From contig NZ_FOLC01000007.1 in the NCBI RefSeq assembly GCF_900112135.1, positions 186,001-250,000 on the forward strand: DNA of 64,000 nt, read 5' to 3'. The position numbers and the translations under genes were made by a program. A model generated the notes under the pieces. It was not told the origin of the DNA. It saw only the letters and a list, made by a program, of their open reading frames with translations, and made no database searches. This DNA is from Collimonas sp. OK412. Lineage in GTDB: Bacteria > Pseudomonadota > Gammaproteobacteria > Burkholderiales > Burkholderiaceae_D. Of the stretch, positions 34,894-44,321 are shown piece after piece (the first letter of the stretch is position 1; each line of letters opens with the position of its first letter).

Positions 34894-37050
34894 TTAAGCC
34901 ATCTCGAACGTTTCTATCCCTGCACGCATCAGGTCGTGAGAGATGTCCAGCGCCCAGGCGGCGGCAACCGCCGCCAACACGTTTTCAACCTGGAAACTGT
35001 CCTTGCTGCGGGCAATCAGCGGCACGGTGGTGATGTCTGCCAGCAGCATTTCGTTTTTGCCGATCGCCAGCATGATCTGGTCGTTGCGCACGAACACGGC
35101 GCGGCGGTCTTGTTCCAGCTGTTCGGCGATCACCGGCAGGGTAGGGGAGAGGCCAAAAAAGATCACTTCGCCGTCGCACAGCGGCGCCATGCCCGCCACC
35201 AGCGAATCGGCGGCATTCAGCACGGCGACGCCGCTAGGCAGCACGACGTCGACCTGGGTGCGCGTGACCTTGACCATTTCCTCGGCATCGCCGATGTAGT
35301 ACTGCGGCGAGCTGTCGGCAGGATCGATATTGGTGACGACGCCGACCTGGCAACGGTCATAGACCAGGCCTTCCGAGAGGATGGTGTCGTGGCTGTTCTC
35401 GAATACCGCCGCCTGGACCGCGCGGTTGATCAGCACCCGTTGCGCCGACTCCCAATTGGCGCGGTCGCCCTTTTCAACCCGGCGCTGGGCAAAATAAAGA
35501 CCGTCGCCGCAAGCCAGGCCGACATGGTTGCCGCTCAAATGCAGCTGCCAGGCGATCAGGCGCGAGACGGTGGTCTTGCCGTGGGTGCCGGTGACGCCGA
35601 CGATGGGGATGCGGCCATTGTCGGCAGCGGCGAACAGGTGTTCGATGATGGCGCGGCCGACCGGGCGCGGCCTGCCTTCGGCCGGCTTGAGATGCATCAG
35701 CAGGCCGGGGCCGGCGTTGACTTCGACGATCGCCCCGCGCTGCTCTTCCAGCGGACGGGAAATATCCTCGGCCACCAGGTCGACGCCGGCGATATCCAGG
35801 CCCACCACGCGCGCGGCGAGCGAGGCCGCTGCGGCGACGCTGGGATGGACCAGGTCGGTGACGTCGATGGAAACGTTGCCGTTGCGCTGGATCAGCACTT
35901 GCTTGCCTGCAGGCGGGATCGATTCGCCGTTGAAGCCTTGCCGTTCCAGCTCTACCCGCACCACCGGTTCTTCATCCAGCAGCACCAGGCTCAGCGGGCA
36001 CTCTTCGAGTTCGCCGCGGCGCGGGTCGGAATTGATCTGGCTGTCTATCAGCTGGCGGATGGTCGATTTGCCATCGGCGCTGATCGACAGCGGCTCGCCG
36101 CGCGCGGCAGCCGCCAGGCGGCCGCCGACAATCAGCAGCCGGTGTTCGTTGCCGCGGATGAAACGTTCGACGATGACGCTGCTGCCTTCTTCCAGCGCCA
36201 GGGCGTAGGCGGTTTCGATTTCAGCCTGGGTATTGAGGTCGATGAAGACGCCGCGTCCATGGTTCGCATCGGAAGGCTTGACCACCACCGGCAAGCCGAT
36301 ATCTTCAGCGGCTTCCCAGGCTTCGGCGGCGCTTTCCACCAGTTGTCCTTCCGGCACCGGCACGCCGCAAGCCTGCAGCAGGCTCTTGGTCAGGTCCTTG
36401 TCGCTGGAGATGCTTTCGGCGATGGCGCTGGTCTGGTCGGTTTCCGCGGTCCAGATGCGGCGCTGGCGGATACCGTGGCCGAGCTGCACCAGGTTGCCTT
36501 CGGTGAGGCGGAACGAGGGGATGCGCCGTTCTTCCGCGGCTTCCACGATACAGGCCGTGCTCGGCCCCAGACAGCGCGAATCCACCATGCTGCGCAGTTC
36601 GACGATAGTGGCAGGGACGTCGAACGGCTTGTCTTCGATCGCCGCCATGACCAGGTCGCGTGCGGCATGCAGGGCGGCGCGGGTAACCTGCTCGTGGCGC
36701 GCGCGCACCGCAACCTTGTAGACGCCGCGCACTGAAGTGCTGCGCGCCTTGCCGAAACCGCCGGGCATGCCGGCCAGGTTTTGCAGTTCCAGGGTGACGT
36801 GTTCGAGGATGTGGCCGGGCCAGGTGCCGTCTTGCAGGCGTTGGACAAAACCGCCGCGTTCGCCATAGCTGCAGCGGTGCTCGATCAGGGTAGGCAGCCA
36901 GCTGGTCAGGCGCTGGTTGAAGCCGGGCAATGTATTCGACGGGAAATCTTCCAGTTCGCCAATATCGATCCACGCCTCAAGGGTTGACCGGTACGTCCAG
37001 ATGTTTGGTCCGCGTAGCGACATGATGCGGAGAATTTCAATGTTTTTCAT
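34894..37050 (-). CDS. cphA': Short cyanophycin synthetase homologue CphA' (C-terminal ligase lobe absent)
   Basis: 718 residues, first gene of the minus-strand pair. The N-domain is canonical (GGFVQRLQDGTWPGHILEH, then VTLELQNLAG; HxxxE near residue 84) and the ATP-grasp domain is mostly conserved (IVEVNAGPGLLMH). In the M-domain the P-loop GTHGKTT (about 487) is kept, but ETARGGI is replaced by ENSHDTI and DHLG by DSSP (near 579). The chain stops at about the point where the C-terminal ligase lobe starts in CphA. Arginine ligation is therefore doubtful. Betaproteobacteria often carry such a cphA' beside cphA, and cyanobacterial CphA2 is another short form. No frameshift remnant follows the stop. 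Confidence 0.88.
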   Translation of the reverse strand: MKNIEILRIMSLRGPNIWTYRSTLEAWIDIGELEDFPSNTLPGFNQRLTSWLPTLIEHRCSYGERGGFVQRLQDGTWPGHILEHVTLELQNLAGMPGGFGKARSTSVRGVYKVAVRARHEQVTRAALHAARDLVMAAIEDKPFDVPATIVELRSMVDSRCLGPSTACIVEAAEERRIPSFRLTEGNLVQLGHGIRQRRIWTAETDQTSAIAESISSDKDLTKSLLQACGVPVPEGQLVESAAEAWEAAEDIGLPVVVKPSDANHGRGVFIDLNTQAEIETAYALALEEGSSVIVERFIRGNEHRLLIVGGRLAAAARGEPLSISADGKSTIRQLIDSQINSDPRRGELEECPLSLVLLDEEPVVRVELERQGFNGESIPPAGKQVLIQRNGNVSIDVTDLVHPSVAAAASLAARVVGLDIAGVDLVAEDISRPLEEQRGAIVEVNAGPGLLMHLKPAEGRPRPVGRAIIEHLFAAADNGRIPIVGVTGTHGKTTVSRLIAWQLHLSGNHVGLACGDGLYFAQRRVEKGDRANWESAQRVLINRAVQAAVFENSHDTILSEGLVYDRCQVGVVTNIDPADSSPQYYIGDAEEMVKVTRTQVDVVLPSGVAVLNAADSLVAGMAPLCDGEVIFFGLSPTLPVIAEQLEQDRRAVFVRNDQIMLAIGKNEMLLADITTVPLIARSKDSFQVENVLAAVAAAWALDISHDLMRAGIETFEMA

Positions 37051-37342
37051 GAGTGAGCAATGAGGCTATGCAATAGGGCTGCGTTCGTGCTGAAAATTTT
37101 TTTCTTGTTTTCTGGTGCCGGTTCAACACCCTGCAACTATCTGTAACGCGCTAATGCACGAATCGGTTTACAGAAGCTCACTTAAAATAGCAAAATGATA
37201 GGGTTATGGTAACGAAATGTAACGTTTCCGAAAAACACGATAGGATATAATACTTGCGGCAGACGATGTGCGCCATTTGAGGCGATTTCACACAAAATTC
37301 AATCCGATCCGTGCATGCATGCGGACACACCATGCCGTTTAG
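37051..37342. promoter_or_regulatory. Divergent promoter region of the cyanophycin locus
   Basis: 292 bp with no gene. A perfect -10 hexamer TATAAT (37246-37251) points toward the ABC gene, about 90 bp upstream of its start, without a clear -35. GTAAC plus the 12-mer CGCTAATGCACG (37143-37160) recurs upstream of the first porin at 97-115. An A/T-rich stretch near 37097-37115 lies upstream of cphA'. No operator can be assigned with confidence. Confidence 0.5.
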
Positions 37343-39655
37343 ATGAAAAGCAACCCTTTATCCCCTGTGCCTACTCCCGGTAATTATTTATCCCATATCC
37401 TGCCCGCCGATTTGCGTGCTGAAGTGATAACACTGCTTGCCCCGACTGAAGAAATATTGGCCTCGCTGCAGGTCGATCTTAACGCTTCACTGCATTTTGC
37501 GCGCGGCACGGTATTGCTCACCAATCGCCGCCTGCTGGCCAAGATGGAGCAGGACAGCAGCTGGCGCGAATGGGCTTACCGGCCCGGCCTGACGCTGGGC
37601 CACCACGACCATGCCGGCGTCGGCAGCCTGGAGCTGTGCGACGAGCAGCGGCAGCTGGCTTGCTGGCGCTACACGCTTGGCCTCAACCTGGAAGCGCTGC
37701 GCCTGATCAAGCTCTTCGAGCAGCAGCGCGACGATTACCTGGCCGGGCGTTCCGCCGCGCGCCAGGAGCAGGCGCTTTGCCCGCAATGCCAAGCGCCGCT
37801 GCCGCCGGGCAGCGACGAATGCCTGATCTGCCCGGAAAAAGGGGAAGCACCGTCCTCAACCTGGGCCTTGTTCCGGCTGGCGCGTTTCGCCACGCCGTAC
37901 AAGGGCATGCTGCTGCTCGGTTTTATCCTGATGCTGATCTCGACCGCCGCCACCCTGGTGCCGCCGTACCTGATGGGCCCGCTGATGGACAATGTGCTGA
38001 TTCCTTATCAGAACGGCAAGCCGATCAACCATGACCTGGTCAAGCTCTACCTGTCCGGCCTGCTGGCTTCCGCCCTGGTGGCGTGGAGCCTGGGCTGGGC
38101 CCGCACCTATATCCTGGCCTTGGTCAGCGAGCGCATCGGCGCCAATTTGCGCACTACTACCTATGAACATCTGCTGCGCCTGTCGCAGGAATATTTCGGC
38201 GGCAAGCGCACCGGCGACCTGATGGCGCGCATCGGCTCGGAAAGCGACCGCATCTGCGTGTTCCTGTCCTTGCACCTGCTGGATTTCGCGATCGACGTGC
38301 TGATGATCGTCATGACCGCGGTGATCCTGTTCTCGATCAATCCCTGGCTGGCGCTGGTGACCCTGGTGCCGCTGCCGTTCATTGCCTGGATGATCCACCT
38401 GGTGCGTGACCGGCTGAAGCACGGCTTTGAAAAGATCGACCGCATCTGGGCCGAAGTGACCAATGTCCTGGCCGACACCATCCCGGGGATCCGCGTAGTC
38501 AAGGCGTTTGCCCAGGAAAAGCGCGAAGCCGGGCGTTTCCGCGACGCCAACCAGCACAACCTGCTGGTCAACGACCGCGTCAACAAGATCTGGTCCCTGT
38601 TCTCGCCGACGGTCACCTTGCTGACCGAAGTCGGGCTGCTGGTGGTCTGGGTGTTCGGCATCTGGCAGGTCTCGAAAAACGAAATCACGGTCGGTGTGCT
38701 GGCCTCGTTCCTGGCTTACATCAGCCGCTTCTATACCCGCCTCGATTCGATGAGCCGTATCGTGTCGGTGACGCAAAAAGCCGCGGTCGGCGCCAAGCGC
38801 ATCTTTGAAATCCTGGACCACGTATCGAGCGTGCCGGAACCGGCCAACCCGGTGCACCTGGAGCATGTGAAAGGCGCCATCGAATTGCGCAACATCGGTT
38901 TCCGCTACGGCAACCGGGCGGTCATGCGCGAGGTCAACCTGACCATTGCGCCGGGCGAGATGATCGGCCTGGTGGGCCATAGCGGCTCCGGCAAGAGCAC
39001 GCTGGTCAACCTGATCTGCCGTTTCTACGACGTGTCGGAAGGATCGATACGGATCGACGGCGTCGATATCCGTTCCATGCCGATCTCGGAATACCGCCGC
39101 AATATCGGCCTGGTGCTGCAAGAGCCGTTCCTGTTCTTCGGCACCATTGCGGAGAACATCTGCTACGGCAAGCCGGAAGCCACGCGCGAAGAAATCGTCG
39201 CCGCCGCGCGCGCCGCCCATGCCCATGAATTCATCCTGCGCCTGCCGCAAGGCTACGACTCGCTGGTAGGCGAACGCGGCCAGGCGTTGTCCGGCGGCGA
39301 GCGCCAGCGCATCTCGATTGCGCGCGCCTTGCTGATCGATCCGCGTATCCTGATCATGGACGAGGCTACCTCGTCGGTCGACACCACCACCGAAAAGGAA
39401 ATCCAGAAAGCGCTGGATAACCTGGTGCAGGGCCGCACCACGATTGCTATCGCGCACCGTTTGTCGACCTTGCGCAAGGCCGACCGGCTGGTGGTGCTGG
39501 ACCGCGGCCAGATCGTCGAAGTCGGCAGCCATGACGAACTGATGCTGCGCGAAGGCGCTTATTACCGCCTCTACCAGGCGCAGCTGCGCAATGCGGATAC
39601 CGAGCCGACCCTGGTCGATGAAGACAGCGAAGACAGTGACGAGAGGGCAGCATGA
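37343..39655 (+). CDS. Cyanophycin-locus ABC transporter (fused membrane and ATPase) with zinc ribbon
   Basis: A 770-residue ABC half-transporter of exporter architecture with an unusual N-terminus. Residues about 15-110 resemble a bacterial PH-like domain (ARGTVLLTNRRLLAKM). Next is a zinc ribbon, C146-x2-C149-x10-C160-x2-C163. Six helices span about 185-460. The ATPase follows, with Walker A GHSGSGKST at about 545-553, signature LSGGERQRISIARALL and Walker B LIMDEATSSVD. The same type occurs beside cphA in many betaproteobacteria and is known as cyanophycin metabolism-associated. It overlaps the DUF1854 gene by four bases. The substrate is unknown; cyanophycin dipeptides or a granule-related factor are possibilities. 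Confidence 0.85.
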   Translation: MKSNPLSPVPTPGNYLSHILPADLRAEVITLLAPTEEILASLQVDLNASLHFARGTVLLTNRRLLAKMEQDSSWREWAYRPGLTLGHHDHAGVGSLELCDEQRQLACWRYTLGLNLEALRLIKLFEQQRDDYLAGRSAARQEQALCPQCQAPLPPGSDECLICPEKGEAPSSTWALFRLARFATPYKGMLLLGFILMLISTAATLVPPYLMGPLMDNVLIPYQNGKPINHDLVKLYLSGLLASALVAWSLGWARTYILALVSERIGANLRTTTYEHLLRLSQEYFGGKRTGDLMARIGSESDRICVFLSLHLLDFAIDVLMIVMTAVILFSINPWLALVTLVPLPFIAWMIHLVRDRLKHGFEKIDRIWAEVTNVLADTIPGIRVVKAFAQEKREAGRFRDANQHNLLVNDRVNKIWSLFSPTVTLLTEVGLLVVWVFGIWQVSKNEITVGVLASFLAYISRFYTRLDSMSRIVSVTQKAAVGAKRIFEILDHVSSVPEPANPVHLEHVKGAIELRNIGFRYGNRAVMREVNLTIAPGEMIGLVGHSGSGKSTLVNLICRFYDVSEGSIRIDGVDIRSMPISEYRRNIGLVLQEPFLFFGTIAENICYGKPEATREEIVAAARAAHAHEFILRLPQGYDSLVGERGQALSGGERQRISIARALLIDPRILIMDEATSSVDTTTEKEIQKALDNLVQGRTTIAIAHRLSTLRKADRLVVLDRGQIVEVGSHDELMLREGAYYRLYQAQLRNADTEPTLVDEDSEDSDERAA

Positions 39656-40122
39656 CAAGCCATGATTTCAAACTCAGCCGCAATGCCTTCGGCCGCCTGG
39701 TGTACACCGCGGTCAACGGCGAAGTGCATGAAGGCGTGGTGCCGGTGCGGGCCTTTCCTATCGGCGCGCCGGACGACGGCATTTCGCTGGTGAACGGCGA
39801 CGGTCAGGAACTGGCCTGGATTTCACGCTTGAGCGATTTGCCCGGCGAAACCCGGGCGATGGTTGAAAAAGAATTGGCGAGCCGCGAATTCATGCCGGAA
39901 ATCCGGCGTATCCAGCGGGTTTCCAGTTTCACCGCGCCGAGCACGTGGTATGTGGAAACCAATCGCGGCGATGCTTCTTTCACGCTGAAAGGCGAAGAGG
40001 ACATCCGGCGCATCGTGGCGACCAGCCTGCTGATCGCCGACAGCCATGGCGTGCAGTTCCTGATCCGCGACACCCAGGCGCTGGACAAGGCCAGCCGCAA
40101 GATCCTGGATCGTTTCCTGTAA
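39652..40122 (+). CDS. DUF1854 protein associated with cyanophycin metabolism
   Basis: A 156-residue soluble protein with no signal peptide or membrane segment. Features are FGRLVYTAVNGEVHEGVVPV near residue 14, the conserved AWISRLSDLPGETRAMVEKE near residue 55, and STWYVETNRGDASFTLKGEE near residue 97. The alternating short strands and one C-terminal helix (TQALDKASRKILDRFL) are compatible with a small PH-like fold, but that is a guess. Its ATG overlaps the ABC gene stop (ATGA), so the two products are made together and likely interact. The molecular role is unknown. Confidence 0.82.
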   Translation: MTSHDFKLSRNAFGRLVYTAVNGEVHEGVVPVRAFPIGAPDDGISLVNGDGQELAWISRLSDLPGETRAMVEKELASREFMPEIRRIQRVSSFTAPSTWYVETNRGDASFTLKGEEDIRRIVATSLLIADSHGVQFLIRDTQALDKASRKILDRFL

Positions 40123-40129
40123 CCGGCAG

Positions 40130-40145
40130 CGGCCCTCGCGGGCCG
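40130..40145. terminator. Short GC hairpin between convergent DUF1854 and pseudouridine synthase genes
   Basis: CGGCCC and GGGCCG form a perfect six-pair stem on the tetraloop TCGC, followed by TATTCCTTC on the plus strand. The weak U-content means termination is possible but uncertain. Confidence 0.45.
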
Positions 40146-40152
40146 TATTCCT

Positions 40153-40899
40153 TCAGAACTGTTCGTCCGCGCCCAGGTAGCGCCATTGCCCTTCAGGCAA
40201 ATGCCCCAGCTTCACGCCGCCGATACGCACCCGTTTCAATCCCAGCACCTTGAGGCCGACCATGTCGCACATGCGGCGGATCTGGCGTTTTTTGCCTTCC
40301 CGCAAAGTAAAGCTCAGCTGGTCGTCGTTTTGCCATTTGACGATGGCTGGCTTGAGCTTCTTGCCGTCCAGCGTCAGGCCGTGGTTGAGGCGGCGCAGTT
40401 CGGCGTCGGGCAGCTTGTCGCCCTTGGTGTAGCGCACCCGCACCAGGTATTCCTTGTCGACGCTGGTTTCTTCGCCGATCAGGTGCTTGGCGATGCGGCC
40501 GTCCTGGGTCAGCACCAGCAAGCCGACCGAGTCGATGTCGAGGCGGCCGGCCGGCACCAGGCTGCGCAGCTGGGTCGGATGGAACAAGGTCGGCGAGCGG
40601 TCCTCGCTCCAGCGGTTGGCTTCCTTGACCAGCGCCACCGCCGGCTGGTAGCCGTCTTCGGCCTGGCCGCTGACGTAGCCGACCGGCTTGTTGATCAGGA
40701 TGGTGACGCGTTTCGATTGTTCGGCCGCGGCCTGGCGCTCCACGCTGATGCGCTGGCTGGGCAGGACTTTGCTGCCGAGTTCCGATACGACCACGCCGTC
40801 GACCCGGACCCAGCCGCGCGCGATCCATTCATCGGCTTCGCGGCGCGAGCATAGCCCGAGTTCTGACATGCGTTTGGAAAGGCGTAATGGTTCGGTCAT
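40153..40899 (-). CDS. RsuA/RluB/RluF-family rRNA pseudouridine synthase
   Basis: 248 residues from ATG 40899. An S4 RNA-binding domain covers residues about 5-50 (LSKRMSELGLCSRREADEWI), and the pseudouridine synthase domain follows. NKPVGYVSG marks motif I, AGRLDIDSVGLLVLT holds the catalytic Asp (GRLD), and GKKRQIRRMCDMVG is the conserved RNA-contact segment. It isomerises a specific uridine in rRNA; length and the VSGQAEDGYQ segment sit between RluF (23S) and RsuA (16S), so the site is not assigned. It is downstream of glnD on the same strand with a 44-base gap. Confidence 0.87.
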   Translation of the reverse strand: MTEPLRLSKRMSELGLCSRREADEWIARGWVRVDGVVVSELGSKVLPSQRISVERQAAAEQSKRVTILINKPVGYVSGQAEDGYQPAVALVKEANRWSEDRSPTLFHPTQLRSLVPAGRLDIDSVGLLVLTQDGRIAKHLIGEETSVDKEYLVRVRYTKGDKLPDAELRRLNHGLTLDGKKLKPAIVKWQNDDQLSFTLREGKKRQIRRMCDMVGLKVLGLKRVRIGGVKLGHLPEGQWRYLGADEQF

Positions 40900-40943
40900 G
40901 AGAGGCAAGAAATAAAAAGGATAAAAAACAAAAACAGGATGGA

Positions 40944-43496
40944 TCAGATATGCAGCGCATCCAGCAGGTCGGTTTCAAGCTGGATCTGCAAGCGCGCGTG
41001 GTTGAGCGCGTTGCCGTCGACCAGGAATACGTCTTCGACCCGTTCGCCGAGCGTCATGATCTTGGCCGTATGTAAATTGATCTTGTGCTTGGCCAGTACG
41101 CTGGCGACGGAAAACAGCAGCCCGGTGCGGTCGTTGGCTGTAATCGACAGCAGGTAATACTGGCCGCGCTCGTCGGGGCGCAGGTCGACCGTCGGTGTCA
41201 CCGGGAAGGTGCGCGACAGGCGCGACAGGCGTCCCTTGGACGGCGCCGGCAGGGGACTGTCGGCTTGCAGCAGCAGGGTCAGTTCATGCTCGATCAGGTT
41301 GATGATGTCGCGGTAGTGCTTGGCGAACAGCGGCGCGCTGATCAGGAAAGAATCGAGCGCGTAGCCTTGCTTGGTCGTCTGGATCTTGGCATCCAGGATG
41401 CTGAAATTCTTGCTGTCGAAATAGCTGCAGATGCGGATGAACAGGTCGCTCCGGTCCTTGGTGTAGACCGCGACCTGCAGGCCCTCGCCGATCGGCGCCA
41501 GGCGGCATTTGACGATCGGGCTTGCGCTGTCGGTCTGGTTGTAGAAGGAACGGGTTTGCCAGGCGATGTCGGAGGCGTCGTGGCGCAGGAAATAGGCAAC
41601 GTCGAGCTGGCGCCACAGGGTTTCATGGGCGTCTTCCGCCAGGCCGTACAGGCGCAGCGTTTTCAGCGCTTCTTCCTGGCGGTTTTTCAGCTCGCGGTCA
41701 GCCGACGGCGCTTCGCCGCCGAGCACGCGCAAGGTCATGCGGTACAGGTCTTCCAGCAGCTTGCCTTTCCAGGCGTTCCATACCTTGGGACTGGTGCCGC
41801 GGATGTCGGCCACGGTCAGCAGGTAGAGCGCGGTCAGGTGCCGTTCGTCCTTGACCGTATTGGCAAAATTGAGGATGACTTCGGGATCCGACAGGTCCTG
41901 TTTCTGCGCTACCTGCGACATGGTCAGGTGGTGCTCGACCAGGAACACCACCAGCGCGGTATCCGCCGGCGGCAAGCCGTGCTGCTGGCAGAAATGCAGG
42001 GCGTCGGTCATGCCCAGCTTGGAGTGGTCGCCGCCGCGGCCTTTGGCGATGTCGTGGAACAGGGCGGCGACATACAGCAGCCAGGAGCGCGGGAAGTTGG
42101 CGATCAGCTGGCTGCAGAACGGATATTCATGCGCATGCTCGCTCATCGTGAAGCGGCGCACATTGCGCACCACCATCAGGATGTGCTGGTCCACGGTGTA
42201 GACATGGAACAGGTCGTGCTGCATCTGGCCGACGATGCGGCGGAAGTTCGGCAGGTAGCGGCCGAGGATGCTGGTCTGGTTCATGCCGCGCAGCGCATGG
42301 GTAATCCCTTGCGGTGCCTGGATGATCTGGATGAACAGCGAGCGGTTGTGCGGATCGCGGCGAAAGCTGTTGTCGATCTTAACGCGGGCGTGCCACAAGG
42401 CGCGCCTGGTGCGCGCGGTCATGTCCTTCAGCTCGCTGTGCTGGGCCAGCAGCAGGAACAATTCCAGCATCGCCGACGGCGTGGTCTTGAACAGGTCGTC
42501 GTGGGCGATGTCGATCAGGCGGTTCAGGTGGTTGAAGCGGTCGTTGATGCGTTGCGGCACCATCGGTTGCGGGAACAGCTGCACTTCGATGTTCTGCAGC
42601 AGGATGGTGTTGAGCTGGGTTACCGCCTTGGCCGCCCAGTAATAACGCTGCATCAGGTATTCGCTGGCGCGCCGGGTTTCCGTGGTCTGGAAGCCGAGCG
42701 CTTCGGCGATCGGGGTCTGGACGTCAAACACCAGCCGGTCTTCGCGGCGGTTGGTATAGATGTGCAGGCGAATCCGGATATCCTTGAAAGCGCGCTCCTG
42801 GCGCGCCAGCTGGCGCGCCTCGGCGGCCGTGATCAGGCCGCGCTGGGCCAGCTTGGGCCAGGATTCGCCAAGGCCGGCAGCCTTCGCCACCCACAGGATC
42901 ACTTGCAGGTCGCGCAGGCCGCCCGGGCTTTCCTTGCAGTTCGGCTCCAGGCTGTAGGGCGTATCTTCATATTTCACGTGGCGCTGCTGCATTTCCAGGA
43001 TCTTTCCCTGGAAAAAGGCGCAGGCATCCATGGCCGCGCTGCAGCGTTCCTGCAGCTGCAGGAACAGCGGGTGGCTGCCGCTCACCAGCCGTGCTTCCAG
43101 CAGGCTGGTCTGGACCGTGATATCGGCGGCGGATTCGCTCAGGCACTCATCCACGGTGCGGATGCTGTGGCCGATTTCGAGTCCGATATCCCAGAACAGC
43201 TGCACCAGCTGCTCCAGCGTGGCTTTCAGCGCGGCGTCCGGGCTGGCCTCCAGCAGGATCAGGACGTCGACGTCGGAATGCGGAAACAGTTCGCCGCGGC
43301 CGTAACCGCCGACCGCCACCAGCGCTGCGCTGGACGGCAGTTCCAGCATTTTCCAGGCCTGCGTCAGGGCGATGTCGACGCTGCGCCGCAGCGCGGTCAG
43401 CAGTTCGCCGGGTTTACCGTCCGCCAGAAAGGCTGAGATGATGGTTTGCCGCTCGGTCCTAAGCTGTTTTTTGAGTGTGGCGGCAAGTGTCGTCAT
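40944..43496 (-). CDS. glnD: GlnD, bifunctional [protein-PII] uridylyltransferase/uridylyl-removing enzyme
   Basis: An 850-residue sensor of glutamine that uridylylates PII proteins when nitrogen is short and removes UMP when glutamine is plentiful. The nucleotidyltransferase motif [18 protein letters not shown] is at residues 63-80 with D75 and D77. A GlnE-like helical segment follows, then an HD hydrolase domain ([15 protein letters not shown] near residue 480). Two C-terminal ACT domains cover about 680-760 and 785-850 ([18 protein letters not shown]). It starts three bases after map, so it is cotranscribed. The position close to the cyanophycin genes may be chance, though both concern nitrogen. 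Confidence 0.96.
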   Translation of the reverse strand: MTTLAATLKKQLRTERQTIISAFLADGKPGELLTALRRSVDIALTQAWKMLELPSSAALVAVGGYGRGELFPHSDVDVLILLEASPDAALKATLEQLVQLFWDIGLEIGHSIRTVDECLSESAADITVQTSLLEARLVSGSHPLFLQLQERCSAAMDACAFFQGKILEMQQRHVKYEDTPYSLEPNCKESPGGLRDLQVILWVAKAAGLGESWPKLAQRGLITAAEARQLARQERAFKDIRIRLHIYTNRREDRLVFDVQTPIAEALGFQTTETRRASEYLMQRYYWAAKAVTQLNTILLQNIEVQLFPQPMVPQRINDRFNHLNRLIDIAHDDLFKTTPSAMLELFLLLAQHSELKDMTARTRRALWHARVKIDNSFRRDPHNRSLFIQIIQAPQGITHALRGMNQTSILGRYLPNFRRIVGQMQHDLFHVYTVDQHILMVVRNVRRFTMSEHAHEYPFCSQLIANFPRSWLLYVAALFHDIAKGRGGDHSKLGMTDALHFCQQHGLPPADTALVVFLVEHHLTMSQVAQKQDLSDPEVILNFANTVKDERHLTALYLLTVADIRGTSPKVWNAWKGKLLEDLYRMTLRVLGGEAPSADRELKNRQEEALKTLRLYGLAEDAHETLWRQLDVAYFLRHDASDIAWQTRSFYNQTDSASPIVKCRLAPIGEGLQVAVYTKDRSDLFIRICSYFDSKNFSILDAKIQTTKQGYALDSFLISAPLFAKHYRDIINLIEHELTLLLQADSPLPAPSKGRLSRLSRTFPVTPTVDLRPDERGQYYLLSITANDRTGLLFSVASVLAKHKINLHTAKIMTLGERVEDVFLVDGNALNHARLQIQLETDLLDALHI

Positions 43497-43499
43497 GTC

Positions 43500-44321
43500 T
43501 TAAGCGGCGGCAGTCGCTTGCTGGATAAAGGCGGGCGGGGGCGGAGTGTCCTTGGAGACGGTCAATACTTCGTAGCCGGTTTCGGTCACCAGTACGGTAT
43601 GTTCCCATTGGGCGGACAGGCTGCGATCCTTGGTCTTGATGGTCCAGCCGTCGCCCATTTCGCGGATATCGCGGCGGCCGGCGTTGATCATCGGCTCGAC
43701 CGTGAAAATCATGCCCGCTTCCAGCCGCTCCAGCGTGCCTGGACGGCCGTAATGCAATACTTGCGGCTCTTCATGGAACACCTTGCCGATGCCATGGCCG
43801 CAGAATTCGCGGACCACGCTGTAGCCGGCTTTTTCGGCGTGCTGCTGGATCACATGGCCGATATCGCCCAGGTGCGCGCCGGGTTTGATCTTGGCAATGC
43901 CCAGCCACATGCACTCATAGGTGATGTCGCCCAGGCGCTTGGCCATGATCGACGGTTCGCCGACATAAAACATGCGGCTGGTGTCGCCATGGTAGCCATT
44001 CTTGATGACGGTAATGTCGAGATTGACCACGTCGCCGTTTTTCAGCACCTTGTCGCCCGGGATGCCGTGGCAGATGACGTCGTTGACCGAGGTGCAGATG
44101 GCTTTCGGGTACGGCGTATAACCAGGCGGGCAATAATTCAGCGGGGCAGGGATGGTGTCTTGCACATTTGTCATGTACTCGTGGCACAGGCGGTCCAGCT
44201 CGCCGGTGGTGACGCCGGCCTTGACGAATGGCGTGATGTAATCGAGTACTTCCGAGGCCAGCCTGCCGGCGACGCGCATGCCGGCGATATCCTCGGCGGT
44301 TTTAATGGAGATGGAGGTCAT
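43500..44321 (-). CDS. map: Type I methionine aminopeptidase
   Basis: 273 residues from ATG 44321 (MTSISIKTAEDIAGMRVAGR). The open frame continues 52 codons upstream, but the added sequence lies across the divergent promoter region and has no family similarity. The metalloprotease core has the expected ligands: Asp in NLDITVIKNGYHGDTSR (two Asp), His in CGHGIGKVFHEEP, and Glu in FTVEPMIN and WEHTVLVTETGYE. It removes the initiator Met from new proteins. Its divergent placement next to rpsB is the usual arrangement in proteobacteria. Confidence 0.95.
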   Translation of the reverse strand: MTSISIKTAEDIAGMRVAGRLASEVLDYITPFVKAGVTTGELDRLCHEYMTNVQDTIPAPLNYCPPGYTPYPKAICTSVNDVICHGIPGDKVLKNGDVVNLDITVIKNGYHGDTSRMFYVGEPSIMAKRLGDITYECMWLGIAKIKPGAHLGDIGHVIQQHAEKAGYSVVREFCGHGIGKVFHEEPQVLHYGRPGTLERLEAGMIFTVEPMINAGRRDIREMGDGWTIKTKDRSLSAQWEHTVLVTETGYEVLTVSKDTPPPPAFIQQATAAA

